Source of the DNA: Sporopachydermia quercuum
Taxonomy: Eukaryota; Ascomycota; Sporopachydermiomycetes; Sporopachydermiales; Sporopachydermiaceae
Reading direction: 5' to 3'
Length of the DNA stretch: 64,000 nucleotides
Assembly: GCA_001599295.1 (NCBI GenBank)
Contig: BCGN01000004.1
Location: 1,116,346 to 1,180,345 of the forward strand
The position numbers and the translations under genes are program-made. Position 1 is the first letter of the stretch. The number at the start of each line of letters is the position of its first letter. The notes under the pieces are model-generated. The model saw nothing but the letters and a program-made list of their open reading frames with translations. It ran no database searches and was not told the DNA's origin. Below are positions 51,474 to 60,159 of the stretch, in pieces.

Positions 51474-52448
51474 CTAGCGGTTCTGCCTCGTTTTGAGAAA
51501 TTTATTCAATTCTTTTGCCGGTAGTGCAATGCCCTCAGTATCCTTAGAGCAAACGAAACAGTTTGGAGATTTCCTGACTCGAGCAAGAAAACAGCTTTCG
51601 CAAAAGTAGTGATCGCAGCTGGTTTTAATAGGATCCTTATAATCAGATTTACATATCACGCATTTGAAAGGAACGTCTTTCAATGTTGGTGGGATCCCAT
51701 CATCATCATCTGCTTTATCCCCTTCCTGATGATGTTCATTTTCTGATATCTTTTTAGAGTTGATTTCCCATTCACGGTCAAGTTGCCATCCTGCCTTATA
51801 GTCTTCTCTTAAATGAAGGAACTTACAGGTATCACCATAACCACAATAGCCTGTTTGCTTATAATCTTTACAAACATCAGGTTGGTAATCCGTAACCATT
51901 GTGCTTCTTATGTTTGCTGCTGCCTTCATTGGACCAAATTTCTTCATTTTTGAGTTTTCTGTCTTGGTGATAAACTTCGCAATGCTCTGGTTCTTGCTTC
52001 CTTTATATACATTATCGAAATCAGAACTGTCATTATCGTCAATATTTGAATTTGCATCTTTTTCTTTTCTTGCTTGTTTTTCTAAAGCATCTTCCTCTAA
52101 AAGTCTATCATACTTGAAAGTGTCATGGTTTTCTTTTAATTCTATAGATTTTTCAGCTTCATATTGTATTCCTTTTGTTATTATACTGTTGTCGTTTGAT
52201 CTAGCTTTATCTTCTATCTTATTGTTAGCTGCATTGATTCCAACTACCTTGCGTTTCTTAAATACTATAGGTTTACTATTCAGTACGGAGCTTGAGTTCG
52301 AATCAAATTCATCTGATGAGATATCACTATCTGATTCCGAGTCTGATCTTGCAAAATCCCGGTTCGTTTTCTTAGGATCATTACCAGTAGATGCTATAAC
52401 TTGCTCGGTGCGATTTCCATTTCCCTTAATATTTCGCTTCTTGAACAT
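51474..52448 (-). CDS. CWC24: Pre-mRNA splicing factor Cwc24
   Basis: A 324-residue protein. A CCCH zinc finger (CKDYKQTGYCGYGDTCKFLH, spacing C-x8-C-x5-C-x3-H) sits at about 195-214. A RING finger follows at about 263-301 (CVICKSDYKDPIKTSCDHYF, then CESC, NCFVC). This combination, plus LREDYKAGWQLDREWE after the CCCH finger, is diagnostic of Cwc24/RNF113. It acts in the activated spliceosome near the 5' splice site before the first step. The N-terminal half is charged and disordered. It forms an identical neighbourhood with PEX30 and RPL38 in S. cerevisiae (YLR323C-YLR325C). Confidence 0.95.
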   Translation of the reverse strand: MFKKRNIKGNGNRTEQVIASTGNDPKKTNRDFARSDSESDSDISSDEFDSNSSSVLNSKPIVFKKRKVVGINAANNKIEDKARSNDNSIITKGIQYEAEKSIELKENHDTFKYDRLLEEDALEKQARKEKDANSNIDDNDSSDFDNVYKGSKNQSIAKFITKTENSKMKKFGPMKAAANIRSTMVTDYQPDVCKDYKQTGYCGYGDTCKFLHLREDYKAGWQLDREWEINSKKISENEHHQEGDKADDDDGIPPTLKDVPFKCVICKSDYKDPIKTSCDHYFCESCFLARVRKSPNCFVCSKDTEGIALPAKELNKFLKTRQNR

Positions 52449-53497
52449 ATTTACAGGATTTTAAATCTCCAGTCTAATTATGCTTCATATATTCTGTAAA
52501 AATCCTTCTTAATCTTATCTTTCCATCAATCCAAGGAGAATAAAAAAGCTCTATTCAACTATGCAAATTTCCATCACCACATATGCAGTGTAGCATTTCC
52601 AATTCCAATAGTGCCCGACTACAACAGAAAACCAATAAAAGCCCTTTCTGTAATATTTTGGTATCCGAAAAAGCTATACAGATCAAATAATCTTTGTCTT
52701 TTATCAAATCAATGAATAACAAATACTCCAACAGAGAGAAGATGCTTTCTAAGTAAGTGCGGAATTCCTTACAAGCTTCAATTCATATGTTGTCACGTGA
52801 GTGATTGATTTGCCGCTCGAACTTGATTATGTAATAAACAATCAGTATATTATTCTAATAGTGATTATGTGATCTATGATATGTTTCTGACGCAATAGAA
52901 ATTAACTTTATTTTAATTGTATCTAATGAGCCTAACTAATTTGCATGAAGAAGGAATCCAATTTATAGGCTTGTTCATTGATGAAAAGACCAAGAAACTG
53001 AGATATAATAAATATATTAGAATATTAGAACGAATCAAATTGTTTGGATGATATTAGAGGGAAGTGATGCACAGGTCCTTTAAACAGCGAGGAGTGTTCT
53101 ATTCATCAAGCTTGATATCATACTTATTTGAACTGAGCTGTCTGTGGCATTATCAACATTGAACCATTGTTTAGATTCGATCATTGACTGATGTATGACT
53201 GGATCAGAATCTACTTATCCTGAGTTAAGATTTTTGAAAACGTTCGGAAAGAATCGTTGATTGACTGAATTTGTAGTTGATTTAATATTGGAAGTCGTTC
53301 CTTGTTCAATAGTTTGACTCAATATTTGAGGTTACATGGTTGGACGTGAATTGCCCCAAAGAGAAAACTTAGCTTCGACTGTGTTAATCAAATAGAGTCT
53401 ATTTGTATATGTGTGGAGACAATTCATAATTGGTGGTTTTTTAATTGTAAAGAGATAAAAAGCACTGCTTGGAGCTAGATTTTCAGAGATAGAAAGT
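52449..53497. promoter_or_regulatory. Divergent promoter region CWC24/PEX30
   Basis: 1.05 kb, AT-rich. A TCACGTGA palindrome (Cbf1/Pho4-type E-box) lies at 52793-52800. No coding signal was seen. Confidence 0.45.
52793..52800. promoter_or_regulatory. TCACGTGA E-box
   Basis: An 8-bp palindrome that would bind Cbf1- or Pho4-type bHLH factors. It lies 345 bp before CWC24 and about 700 bp before PEX30, so its target is unclear. Confidence 0.35.
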
Positions 53498-55084
53498 ATG
53501 GCAGGAGGTACTTCTACTGCAGGATCCGTACAAGGTACTCCTGATGGATCTGCTGTAAAAGCTCGGTTCTCAGCGGCTGAAAATGTTGTTGATCCTTTAC
53601 GAAGGTCGAGCTTTCAATTTCCCTGTAGTACAGAACACGAAATGGACACTGATTCTACTTTAGACCTGACGGTGAAACGAGAAGACATACCAAAGAATGA
53701 TGGTGCTGATAGTTACATAAATGAGGAAACAGCATCAAACCCAGGGTCAGTTCAATCTAATCAATTTTCCATTGGAGCATCGCCATTATTATCGATAACC
53801 CCAGCAAGTATATCATCTGCATTAATGAAATCATATCCATATTTAATTGCAGCGGATAAAATATTGTCTATAATTACTTGGACAAATGACGATATATGGG
53901 TGAACATTGCTGGATTATGTATACTCATCTTCGGAGTATTGTACTGGTCAGTTATTGTTCAGTATGTAGGCCATCTTCTAGCTGTAGCATGTCTTTGGTG
54001 GTACATGGTCTTTGTAAGATCTATTGGTCAATATGAAAAAGAGAATGCCACCTTTGATTCGGTAGTGCAAGTTCTAAATTCTGTGTCTACAAGGATGGAC
54101 TTGTTGATATCGCCTATAAGTTTATTAGCCTTAACAGAAGATGATCTGAAGAGGTTCTTGTTCACTGTTTTATTTCTAACCCCTTTATTTCTTGTTGTAT
54201 CATTGTTACTTTTATCCCCTAAATCTTTAACATTATTGGGTTTAGTTTTCATATACACCTATCACTCAGAATGGGCTAGAGTAACAAGAGCTGTGACCTG
54301 GAGATCGAGATATATTCGTTTATTGACGTTCTACGTCACCGGATTTGACTTCACAGGGGTAGGTAATAAGTTGCACCAATCAAACTACTCTAGTCCATTG
54401 ACGAATTTCACCTCTCAACTACTAAATTCATCGTCAGCCGTTATCAAGAAAGCTATGACTTCCAATAAGCCGGTAAGGTTCACTTACTCGATATATGAAA
54501 ACCAAAGACGTTGGTTAGGTATTGGTTGGACATCTAATTTATTGTCCTATGAACGGGGTCCTTGGACAGATGAGTTTCTCAATGAGGTCTCTCCTCCAGA
54601 TTTATTCAAACTTCCTGATGTTGAAGGTTCTGGTATGAAATGGAGATGGATCGATCGAACTTGGAAACTGGATCTCACTAATGATGGATCATTAATCTTA
54701 CCTAATTCCAAAGTTAACCGTTTCACTGCTAATCCGAACAAAGATGATGGTTTTGTATATTATGATAACACATGGAAGAAAGCTTCATCTGAGGATTCAT
54801 TTTCAAAGTATACCAGAAGAAGGAGATGGGTCAGAGCGGCCGAATTGGTACCACTAAGTACGATATCTGAGAAAGAACCAGAAGAGATAGAAGCTAGCAC
54901 TACAACTAATGCAGCCACAAAAGAAATTGAGTCTGTTAAAACATCATTATCTGACTTATATGTCAATGAAATAAATAAAGCATTTGGAAGCTCGATTACG
55001 AATGCGAATCCGAATTCAAGTTCACCTACTGATTCCACTAGGAGAAAGAGCTTACGGTTCAGTGATGATATAAAAATTGATTGA
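53498..55084 (+). CDS. PEX30: Peroxisome/ER membrane protein of the Pex30/Pex31 (Pex23) family
   Basis: A 528-residue protein, close to yeast Pex30 (523). Hydrophobic segments at about 140-175 and 220-252 form the reticulon-like membrane region (ILIFGVLYWSVIVQYVGHLL). A dysferlin (DysF) domain follows at about 325-450, with its Trp-rich halves (YENQRRWLGIGW; WRWIDRTWKLD; YTRRRRWVRAAEL). The N-terminal 100 residues and the C-terminus are Ser-rich. Pex30-type proteins shape ER subdomains where pre-peroxisomal vesicles and lipid droplets bud. Pex31 is the yeast duplicate. The name Pex30 rests on synteny with CWC24 and RPL38. Confidence 0.9.
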   Translation: MAGGTSTAGSVQGTPDGSAVKARFSAAENVVDPLRRSSFQFPCSTEHEMDTDSTLDLTVKREDIPKNDGADSYINEETASNPGSVQSNQFSIGASPLLSITPASISSALMKSYPYLIAADKILSIITWTNDDIWVNIAGLCILIFGVLYWSVIVQYVGHLLAVACLWWYMVFVRSIGQYEKENATFDSVVQVLNSVSTRMDLLISPISLLALTEDDLKRFLFTVLFLTPLFLVVSLLLLSPKSLTLLGLVFIYTYHSEWARVTRAVTWRSRYIRLLTFYVTGFDFTGVGNKLHQSNYSSPLTNFTSQLLNSSSAVIKKAMTSNKPVRFTYSIYENQRRWLGIGWTSNLLSYERGPWTDEFLNEVSPPDLFKLPDVEGSGMKWRWIDRTWKLDLTNDGSLILPNSKVNRFTANPNKDDGFVYYDNTWKKASSEDSFSKYTRRRRWVRAAELVPLSTISEKEPEEIEASTTTNAATKEIESVKTSLSDLYVNEINKAFGSSITNANPNSSSPTDSTRRKSLRFSDDIKID

Positions 55085-55580
55085 AGCGACAATCTCATGT
55101 CTATTTATTTTTTGCATATATGGGTTATNAGATTTATCATAGGATACGAGTTTTACATATTTACCATTTACTGTAGTTCTTACTACTTGCTAATGCATCT
55201 TATGGGAACAACATATTTTCACTGTTTCCATAAGTTTGCTCTCCGGTATTCGAACCGGCCGGTTAGCATATATTAACAACATTCCTACACAGACCTTTCT
55301 TTCATAAGTACCTTGAAGAAAGACTATAGCTGGAATTACATTTCGTTTCTTCTTCTATTCAGATAACGAAGCAAAAACATTCGAGCAACCAATACTATTA
55401 TAATTTTTAAGGATTGGATGTCAATCATATGTTCTTTCGTAATTGAAAAACGGTTTGGAATAGTTTTGTAAATCATGTTGTAATTTTCTTACGGAATTTA
55501 TACTAATCAGTCACCTTTAAACCTTGCAAATTTTTATTGCGCAATTATTTTTTGATATTATATGTTGAATTGTAAATGAT
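55085..55580. other. Convergent spacer PEX30/RPL38 with a CCGG palindrome cluster
   Basis: A 496 bp AT-rich spacer apart from a GC-rich patch at 55243-55263 with three CCGG units, including the palindrome ACCGGCCGGT (55254-55263). No coding or tRNA structure could be drawn. Confidence 0.5.
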
Positions 55581-55886
55581 TTAGGCGGAGATTTCCTTGA
55601 CCTTCAAAGTAGGAGGCAAGCTTTGAACCAATTTGTTGGCCTTGTCAGCATCGTTAACAACCAAAGTGTACAACTTGGAGGAACCTCTGATCTTGAACTT
55701 GGTTTGCTTGTACTTCTTACCAGCGGCGTTGATCTTATTATTTCTCTTGATGATGGCGTTCTTGACGTCGGCTCTTCTAGCCAAGTCAATGAACTTCTTG
55801 ATATCCTTAATTTCTTGCTATAGCATACGTTAGTGTGAGCTCACTCATTGTATTGAGTTAATGAACGTCTTTCAACTTACAGCCAT
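55581..55886 (-). CDS. RPL38: 60S ribosomal protein eL38, two exons
   Basis: Exon 1 is 55886-55881 (ATG GCT) and exon 2 is 55817-55581, giving 80 residues. The 63-nt intron has a GTAAGT donor and CACTAAC branch site (55829-55835, minus strand). The joined start is MAQEIKDIKKFIDLARRADV, followed by KYKQTKFKIRGSSKLYTLVV and a conserved end LVQSLPPTLKV. S. cerevisiae RPL38 has no intron, whereas an intron right after the first codons is common in other yeast ribosomal-protein genes. Confidence 0.96.
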
Positions 55887-56481
55887 TGCGAATATATGTA
55901 CTGAGGTGTGTGTTTGTAGTTGATTGCAACTGGAAACCTCTAAATATGTNAATATATCTAAAATGTCTGTACTACACAATTGGTTTGAGATCTCTCCTGA
56001 TGCATTATTAGTACAGGTCTTATTCCCAATTTCCAGTATGGGATGGTTCAGTGAATCTCCAATTCTCCACTGTCCCAATCTAGTGCGTGAGTTGGTTCTT
56101 TTTGTAATTTCTTGTAGGTTATTTTTATCCACATAATTAGATTATTTTAATGTCCAGTTTTAGGTTGAAGCCCTTTAGATATACACGTGATTCTATTTTA
56201 TTTTTTGTCCGGATAACAGATTCAACTATTAGGACAATATATTCAGATATTGTTTCGGACTGTGTCCATTAAGCAAGACCCATTTTATAGGGTGTAACCT
56301 AACGAATATGGCGGTCCAACAAATCTTTCACTTTCAGGTTTTGTGTATGCTATCGTTATAATCAACAGTCCGGTTCTCGATACAATAAAATACAAGAATC
56401 ATTTGCTACAAGAATCAAATATCTTGTTTTTTGCCTTAGTTTTATTGACTGGTTTTTTCTCTTATAAAGGATATATCAATC
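55887..56481. promoter_or_regulatory. Divergent promoter region RPL38/MRP17
   Basis: A 595 bp spacer. Two candidate ribosomal-protein promoter elements are a CACGTG E-box at 56184-56189 (Cbf1-type) and, on the minus strand, ACACCCTA at 56288-56295 (Rap1/Tbf1-like). Both lie 300-410 bp upstream of the RPL38 start. Assignment is inferred from motif likeness only. Confidence 0.4.
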
Positions 56482-56904
56482 ATGTTGTACGAATTCGTTG
56501 GCATTGTCAGAAAACTGAGTACTCATTCGAATGAAGTCAAAGAGTAAGTGATGGTGAATGTTTAGGAAAAAGCTGTGATTAGAAGAGTTATTTTTAAAAA
56601 CATTTGAAACTAACATTAAAATAGTGTTTGCAAAACTATGGGCAAACTGATAATAGAAAATAGAGGTGTAGTGAGAAGAATAGAACGACTGCCAATGACA
56701 CAACTGCCAAGAATTGTTAAAAAGAATCAAGAGCGACATTTTCAAGGTGATCATTTCATAATACAGTTTGATGCGAGTGCTGCTGTCCAAAGGCAAGTTG
56801 TTAAAGCCATGATTTCGGATCCTCGATTGATTTATGGTAACGTTTTGAAGATCTCAGATTCCTCATTGAATGTTCCAATAGCGTTGAGATATTTCCAACG
56901 ATGA
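56482..56904 (+). CDS. MRP17: Mitochondrial small-subunit ribosomal protein bS6m, two exons
   Basis: Exons are 56482-56543 and 56625-56904; the 81-nt intron has a GTAAGT donor and an ACTAAC branch site. The protein has 113 residues. It starts MLYEFVGIVRKLS, like yeast Mrp17 (MLYELIGLVR), and continues GKLIIENRGVVRRI, KKNQERHFQGDHFIIQFDAS and AAVQRQVVKAMISDPRLI. It is the S6 component of the mitochondrial 37S subunit. Yeast Mrp17 is 131 residues, so the C-terminus is a little shorter here. In S. cerevisiae MRP17 lies next to DID4 (YKL003C and YKL002W). Confidence 0.94.
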
Positions 56905-57687
56905 TCAAGATACTTAACATACACCTCTCTAATGATTTATCAGCATCTTATCAATCATTCTATCAAATCGTTCATTCAAATCCTATNGACTAATGTTCTC
57001 ATTTCATTACTGTAGATTGTAGTTAGATCTATTTTTGTATATATCAATATATCATATCACCTTTAAGTTAATACTGTATTGATCATAGAATAATTACTAG
57101 TGCTTCCACAATGGTATCTACACCTTCGAAACCAAAGCTACGAAACGTGGCAAATCTCCAACCACATTCATCCATGTATTTCATTAATTCCAATTCATTA
57201 CCGTTGATTAAATCTACGTATTATGTCTAAGAGCTTATCTGGTCCTTTATATGTTAAAATATTGTTAATATTGTATTCAATAAACCAGTTCAATGATATC
57301 AATGATTGTATATATGAAGTTCCGAATTGAGACATGAGGTCCATTCATGGTATCTCCTCCTCGCGCATATGATGTGTATGTAATCTCAATAGTATCATAT
57401 AAGATAACAAAATACATTGCATATTCGAGTGTCGATTCTATGAGAATACTAGTTTATATTTATTATTTGTGCAGCAAACCGGTTTTCTTTCACTTCAATA
57501 AAGATTTGAAAATAGTGGATGTCAAGGAAGCTTTTAATTGAATTGAAAGCCACCGCATCTCAGATCGTACATCCACATACTATTGAATGATAAAGGATAA
57601 GTAGATCTTGTGGAGATAGGTAGACCTTGTCTTTTTAGCATTTGCACAGACAAATAATAAAAAAAACTGAACAGATATATTGATAAA
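56905..57687. other. MRP17-DID4 spacer, mostly featureless apart from the candidate small gene
   Basis: 783 bp, AT-rich. It includes the DID4 upstream region. The only coding-like signal is the minus-strand candidate at 57083-57335, described separately. Confidence 0.4.
57083..57335 (-). pseudogene. Small coding-like sequence split over two frames (unidentified)
   Basis: On the minus strand an ATG at 57335 opens a 45-codon frame (MSQFGTSYIQSLISLNWF; KGPDKLLDIIRRFNQR) ending in tandem stops TAA TGA. The +1 frame overlaps its end and continues about 43 codons (LINGNELELMKYMDECGW; RFATFRSFGFEGVDTIVEAL) to a TGA at 57083-57085. Both halves look more protein-like than the AT-rich surroundings. 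Options are a sequencing indel, a decayed gene, an unseen splice, or programmed +1 frameshifting at CGG-TAA-T. I do not recognise the family. It lies between MRP17 and DID4, where S. cerevisiae has nothing. Confidence 0.35.
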
Positions 57688-58790
57688 ATGAAATTGTTTG
57701 AAGGCATATTTGGGAAGAGTATGACAACCCAGGAAAGGTTGAGAAAGGTATGGATGGATTCAGAGTGTTTAGTCCTCTATCATTGTTTGCTATTTCACAG
57801 AGAAAGAAAGCAATAGTCTTAGTGTGGTCTTATTGTTCAATCGGCCTCACACTCTTAAGGAATAAACAAATCACTAACGTACTCAATTATTTGATTCTGT
57901 CCATAATAGCATCAAAGAGCCCTTGAGAGAACGCAGAGAGAGTTAGATAGAGAAAGAACAAAATTAGAGCAACAGGAGAAAAAGCTAATTGCTGATATTA
58001 AAAAGAATGCCAAAGCAGGTCAAATTGGTGCCTGCAAAATCCAAGCAAAGGATTTGGTTAGAACAAGAAAGTATGTGTTGGTTGCTTATTATTAGGAGTT
58101 ACTGTGTGAAGTAATGCATTGTTTTACGATTAATTTTAACTCTCAATCTTAGTTACATTAAGAAGTTCTATCAAATGAAAACTCAGTTGCAAGCAATTTC
58201 TTTAAGAATCCAGGTATGTTTGATCAGGTAGATTTCAATAAGCCAATATATAGAAGCCTGGTAGTTTCTTTTTTAGAAGGATTGAGCACTAACATTTGAA
58301 CATCTGATTTAGACTGTGAGAAGTAATGAGCAAATGATGCAGAGTATGAAAGGAGCTACAAGACTGTTGACATCAATGAATAGAAGCATGAATCTACCAT
58401 CATTGCAAAGAATAGCCATGGAATTTGAGAAGCAAAATGATATTATGGATCAACGTCAAGAAATGATGGACGATGCTATTGACGATGCCATGGGAGATGA
58501 GTTAGATGAGGAAGAAGAGTCTGAAGAGATTGTCAATCAAGTTCTAGATGAGATTGGAGTTGACCTCCGGAGCAATGTATGTTTAGGCTTGTCGTTTGAG
58601 AATAATGAGTGCTTTCCTTTATATGTTCTGTTAAAGCTGAGCTAAGCTAACATTCAAATTACAGCTTGTAGATGTTCCCACCAGTGTTTCGGCCGAGGCC
58701 AATAAGCCTCAGAAAGTTGCTCAAGCAATAGGTGGTGGGGATCCAGATGACGATGATTTACAAGCACGGTTGGATAGTTTGAAACGCTAA
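57688..58790 (+). CDS. DID4: ESCRT-III subunit Vps2/Did4 (CHMP2), five exons
   Basis: Exons are 57688-57747, 57910-58070, 58153-58213, 58313-58576 and 58665-58790, giving 223 residues (yeast 232). Introns are 162, 82, 99 and 88 nt. The first donor is GTATGG, slightly off consensus; the others are GTATGT. The protein starts MKLFEGIFGKSMTTQERLRK, then HQRALERTQRELDRE and the basic core of Snf7-family proteins, TVRSNEQMMQSMKGATRL, an acidic linker, and a C-terminal MIT-interacting motif (DDDDLQARLDSLKR) for Vps4 binding. It caps ESCRT-III filaments with Vps24 in multivesicular-body formation. S. cerevisiae DID4 also has an intron. Confidence 0.95.
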
Positions 58791-58984
58791 ATGTGTGTAC
58801 GCATTGTGTGCTCGTTGAGGTGATAGGCGTTAGTCGGTTACCATTAATTCAATTGTAAAAAGGTAGGTAAAAGCACATTTCCTAATAGATTGTTCTATCT
58901 CAACTGATGAAAACAATTGTTCAGCAAAACATGGAGTATAAACTGATGATAAATGAAATTTATAAGCTATGTAATGAAAGGAAT

Positions 58985-59581
58985 CTAGATCAACTTATTT
59001 TCTTCCAAATACTTCCCAATTTCTGCAACACATTCTTCAACAGTGTTCTCAGCAGTCTTTAAATGTATTTCAGCAGCTTCAGGGGCTTCGTATGGAGCTG
59101 AAATACCAGTAAACTCCTTGATGATGCCTTCTCTGGCCTTCTTATATAAACCTTTGGGATCTCTTTGCTCAACAACTTCTAAAGGAGCATCGACAAAGAC
59201 TTCAATGAAAGGCAAATTGTCCTTCTTATGTAAATCACGGGCCTTGTCTCTATCAACTCTGTAGGGGGAAATGAAAGAGGTAATGGCAACTGTGCAGCTG
59301 TCGTTGAATAATTTGGCAACCTCAGCAATTCTTCTGATATTTTCATTACGGTCGGCTTCAGAGAAACCCAAATCGTTGTTAAGTCCAAATCTGATATTGT
59401 CACCATCCAATCTGTAAGCACTTATCTTCTTTGATAGAAGATATTGTTCCAAAGCACAAGCGATGGTACTCTTTCCAGATGCTGATAAACCTGTGAGCCA
59501 AATAGTGAGACCACGTTGACCAGTCAATTCTTTTCGCTCTTGATGAGTCAAATTTGGGTGCCAAGTGATATTAGTAGCCAT
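58985..59581 (-). CDS. MET14: Adenylylsulfate (APS) kinase
   Basis: A 198-residue P-loop kinase, about the size of yeast Met14 (202). The Walker A motif GLSASGKST is at 31-39, followed by [20 protein letters not shown] and [32 protein letters not shown] and [12 protein letters not shown] complete the APS-kinase signature. It makes PAPS in sulfate assimilation. It is convergent with DID4, the same relation as in S. cerevisiae (YKL002W and YKL001C), where MET14 lies beside CEN11. Two Cbf1-type sites lie upstream. Confidence 0.97.
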   Translation of the reverse strand: MATNITWHPNLTHQERKELTGQRGLTIWLTGLSASGKSTIACALEQYLLSKKISAYRLDGDNIRFGLNNDLGFSEADRNENIRRIAEVAKLFNDSCTVAITSFISPYRVDRDKARDLHKKDNLPFIEVFVDAPLEVVEQRDPKGLYKKAREGIIKEFTGISAPYEAPEAAEIHLKTAENTVEECVAEIGKYLEENKLI

Positions 59582-59816
59582 TTTGTTCTATCCCTGAATA
59601 TGTCTATATCCGTTTCAAAGCTAAGATATTGTCTATAATCTAAGAAGTTGATAGTCAAGTTGTTTTATCATTTCGTGATCAATTACTTTGGTAGTAATTT
59701 AATGATCAGAAAGAAGCTTTCACTCTTTTGATAGATATGTTTTTCTATAACATCAATGAGTTTTTCACTTCGATTCTTACTGTCCGTTGCCGAGAGACTA
59801 GGAGGGACAATATTTT

Positions 59817-59824
59817 TCACGTGA
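59817..59824. promoter_or_regulatory. Cbf1-type site (TCACGTGA), proximal MET14
   Basis: A perfect TCACGTGA palindrome 236 bp upstream of the MET14 start. In S. cerevisiae MET14 is activated through TCACGTG by the Cbf1-Met4-Met28 complex. AAACTTTGG begins two bases after it, one base off a Met31/Met32 site (AAACTGTGG). Confidence 0.65.
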
Positions 59825-59941
59825 CAAACTTTGGTAAAAGTAAGCTCAGATCATCGTATGCCATTAATCAACTGGACAATTGCTTACCGGACAGCAAAGT
59901 TTTTTCATTGCTCGGGTTTGTGGAAAATGTATGAGAACATA

Positions 59942-59948
59942 TCACGTG
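59942..59948. promoter_or_regulatory. Cbf1-type site (TCACGTG), distal MET14
   Basis: TCACGTG about 360 bp upstream of the MET14 start and 118 bp beyond the proximal copy. Paired sites fit sulfur-starvation control. Confidence 0.6.
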
Positions 59949-60159
59949 CAGTATGTTTGATTGTAGATTAATGTAAGAATATGAGATGAGATAAGAATAT
60001 TAGGACAACGAATAGTAGCCGATAAGCAGAGTTGAATTAATTCAGATTGAGAAATACCATTAAATAGTTATCTAAGAAAAATGAAAAGCTTACAAAGTGA
60101 TCGGATTTTATACCACGTTAATACCCAAATATGCCATTACTTTCTTATATCTACACGAA

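Larger units (their letters stand above)
59582..60159. promoter_or_regulatory. MET14 promoter region
   Basis: A 578 bp spacer between co-oriented minus-strand genes, carrying two CACGTG elements. Also the AUR1 terminator region. Confidence 0.55.

Noticed and set aside
52793-52800. CDEI-like TCACGTGA as a point-centromere signal
   Set aside because: No CDEIII-like TTCCGAA lies about 90 bp away, so it is treated as an ordinary E-box.
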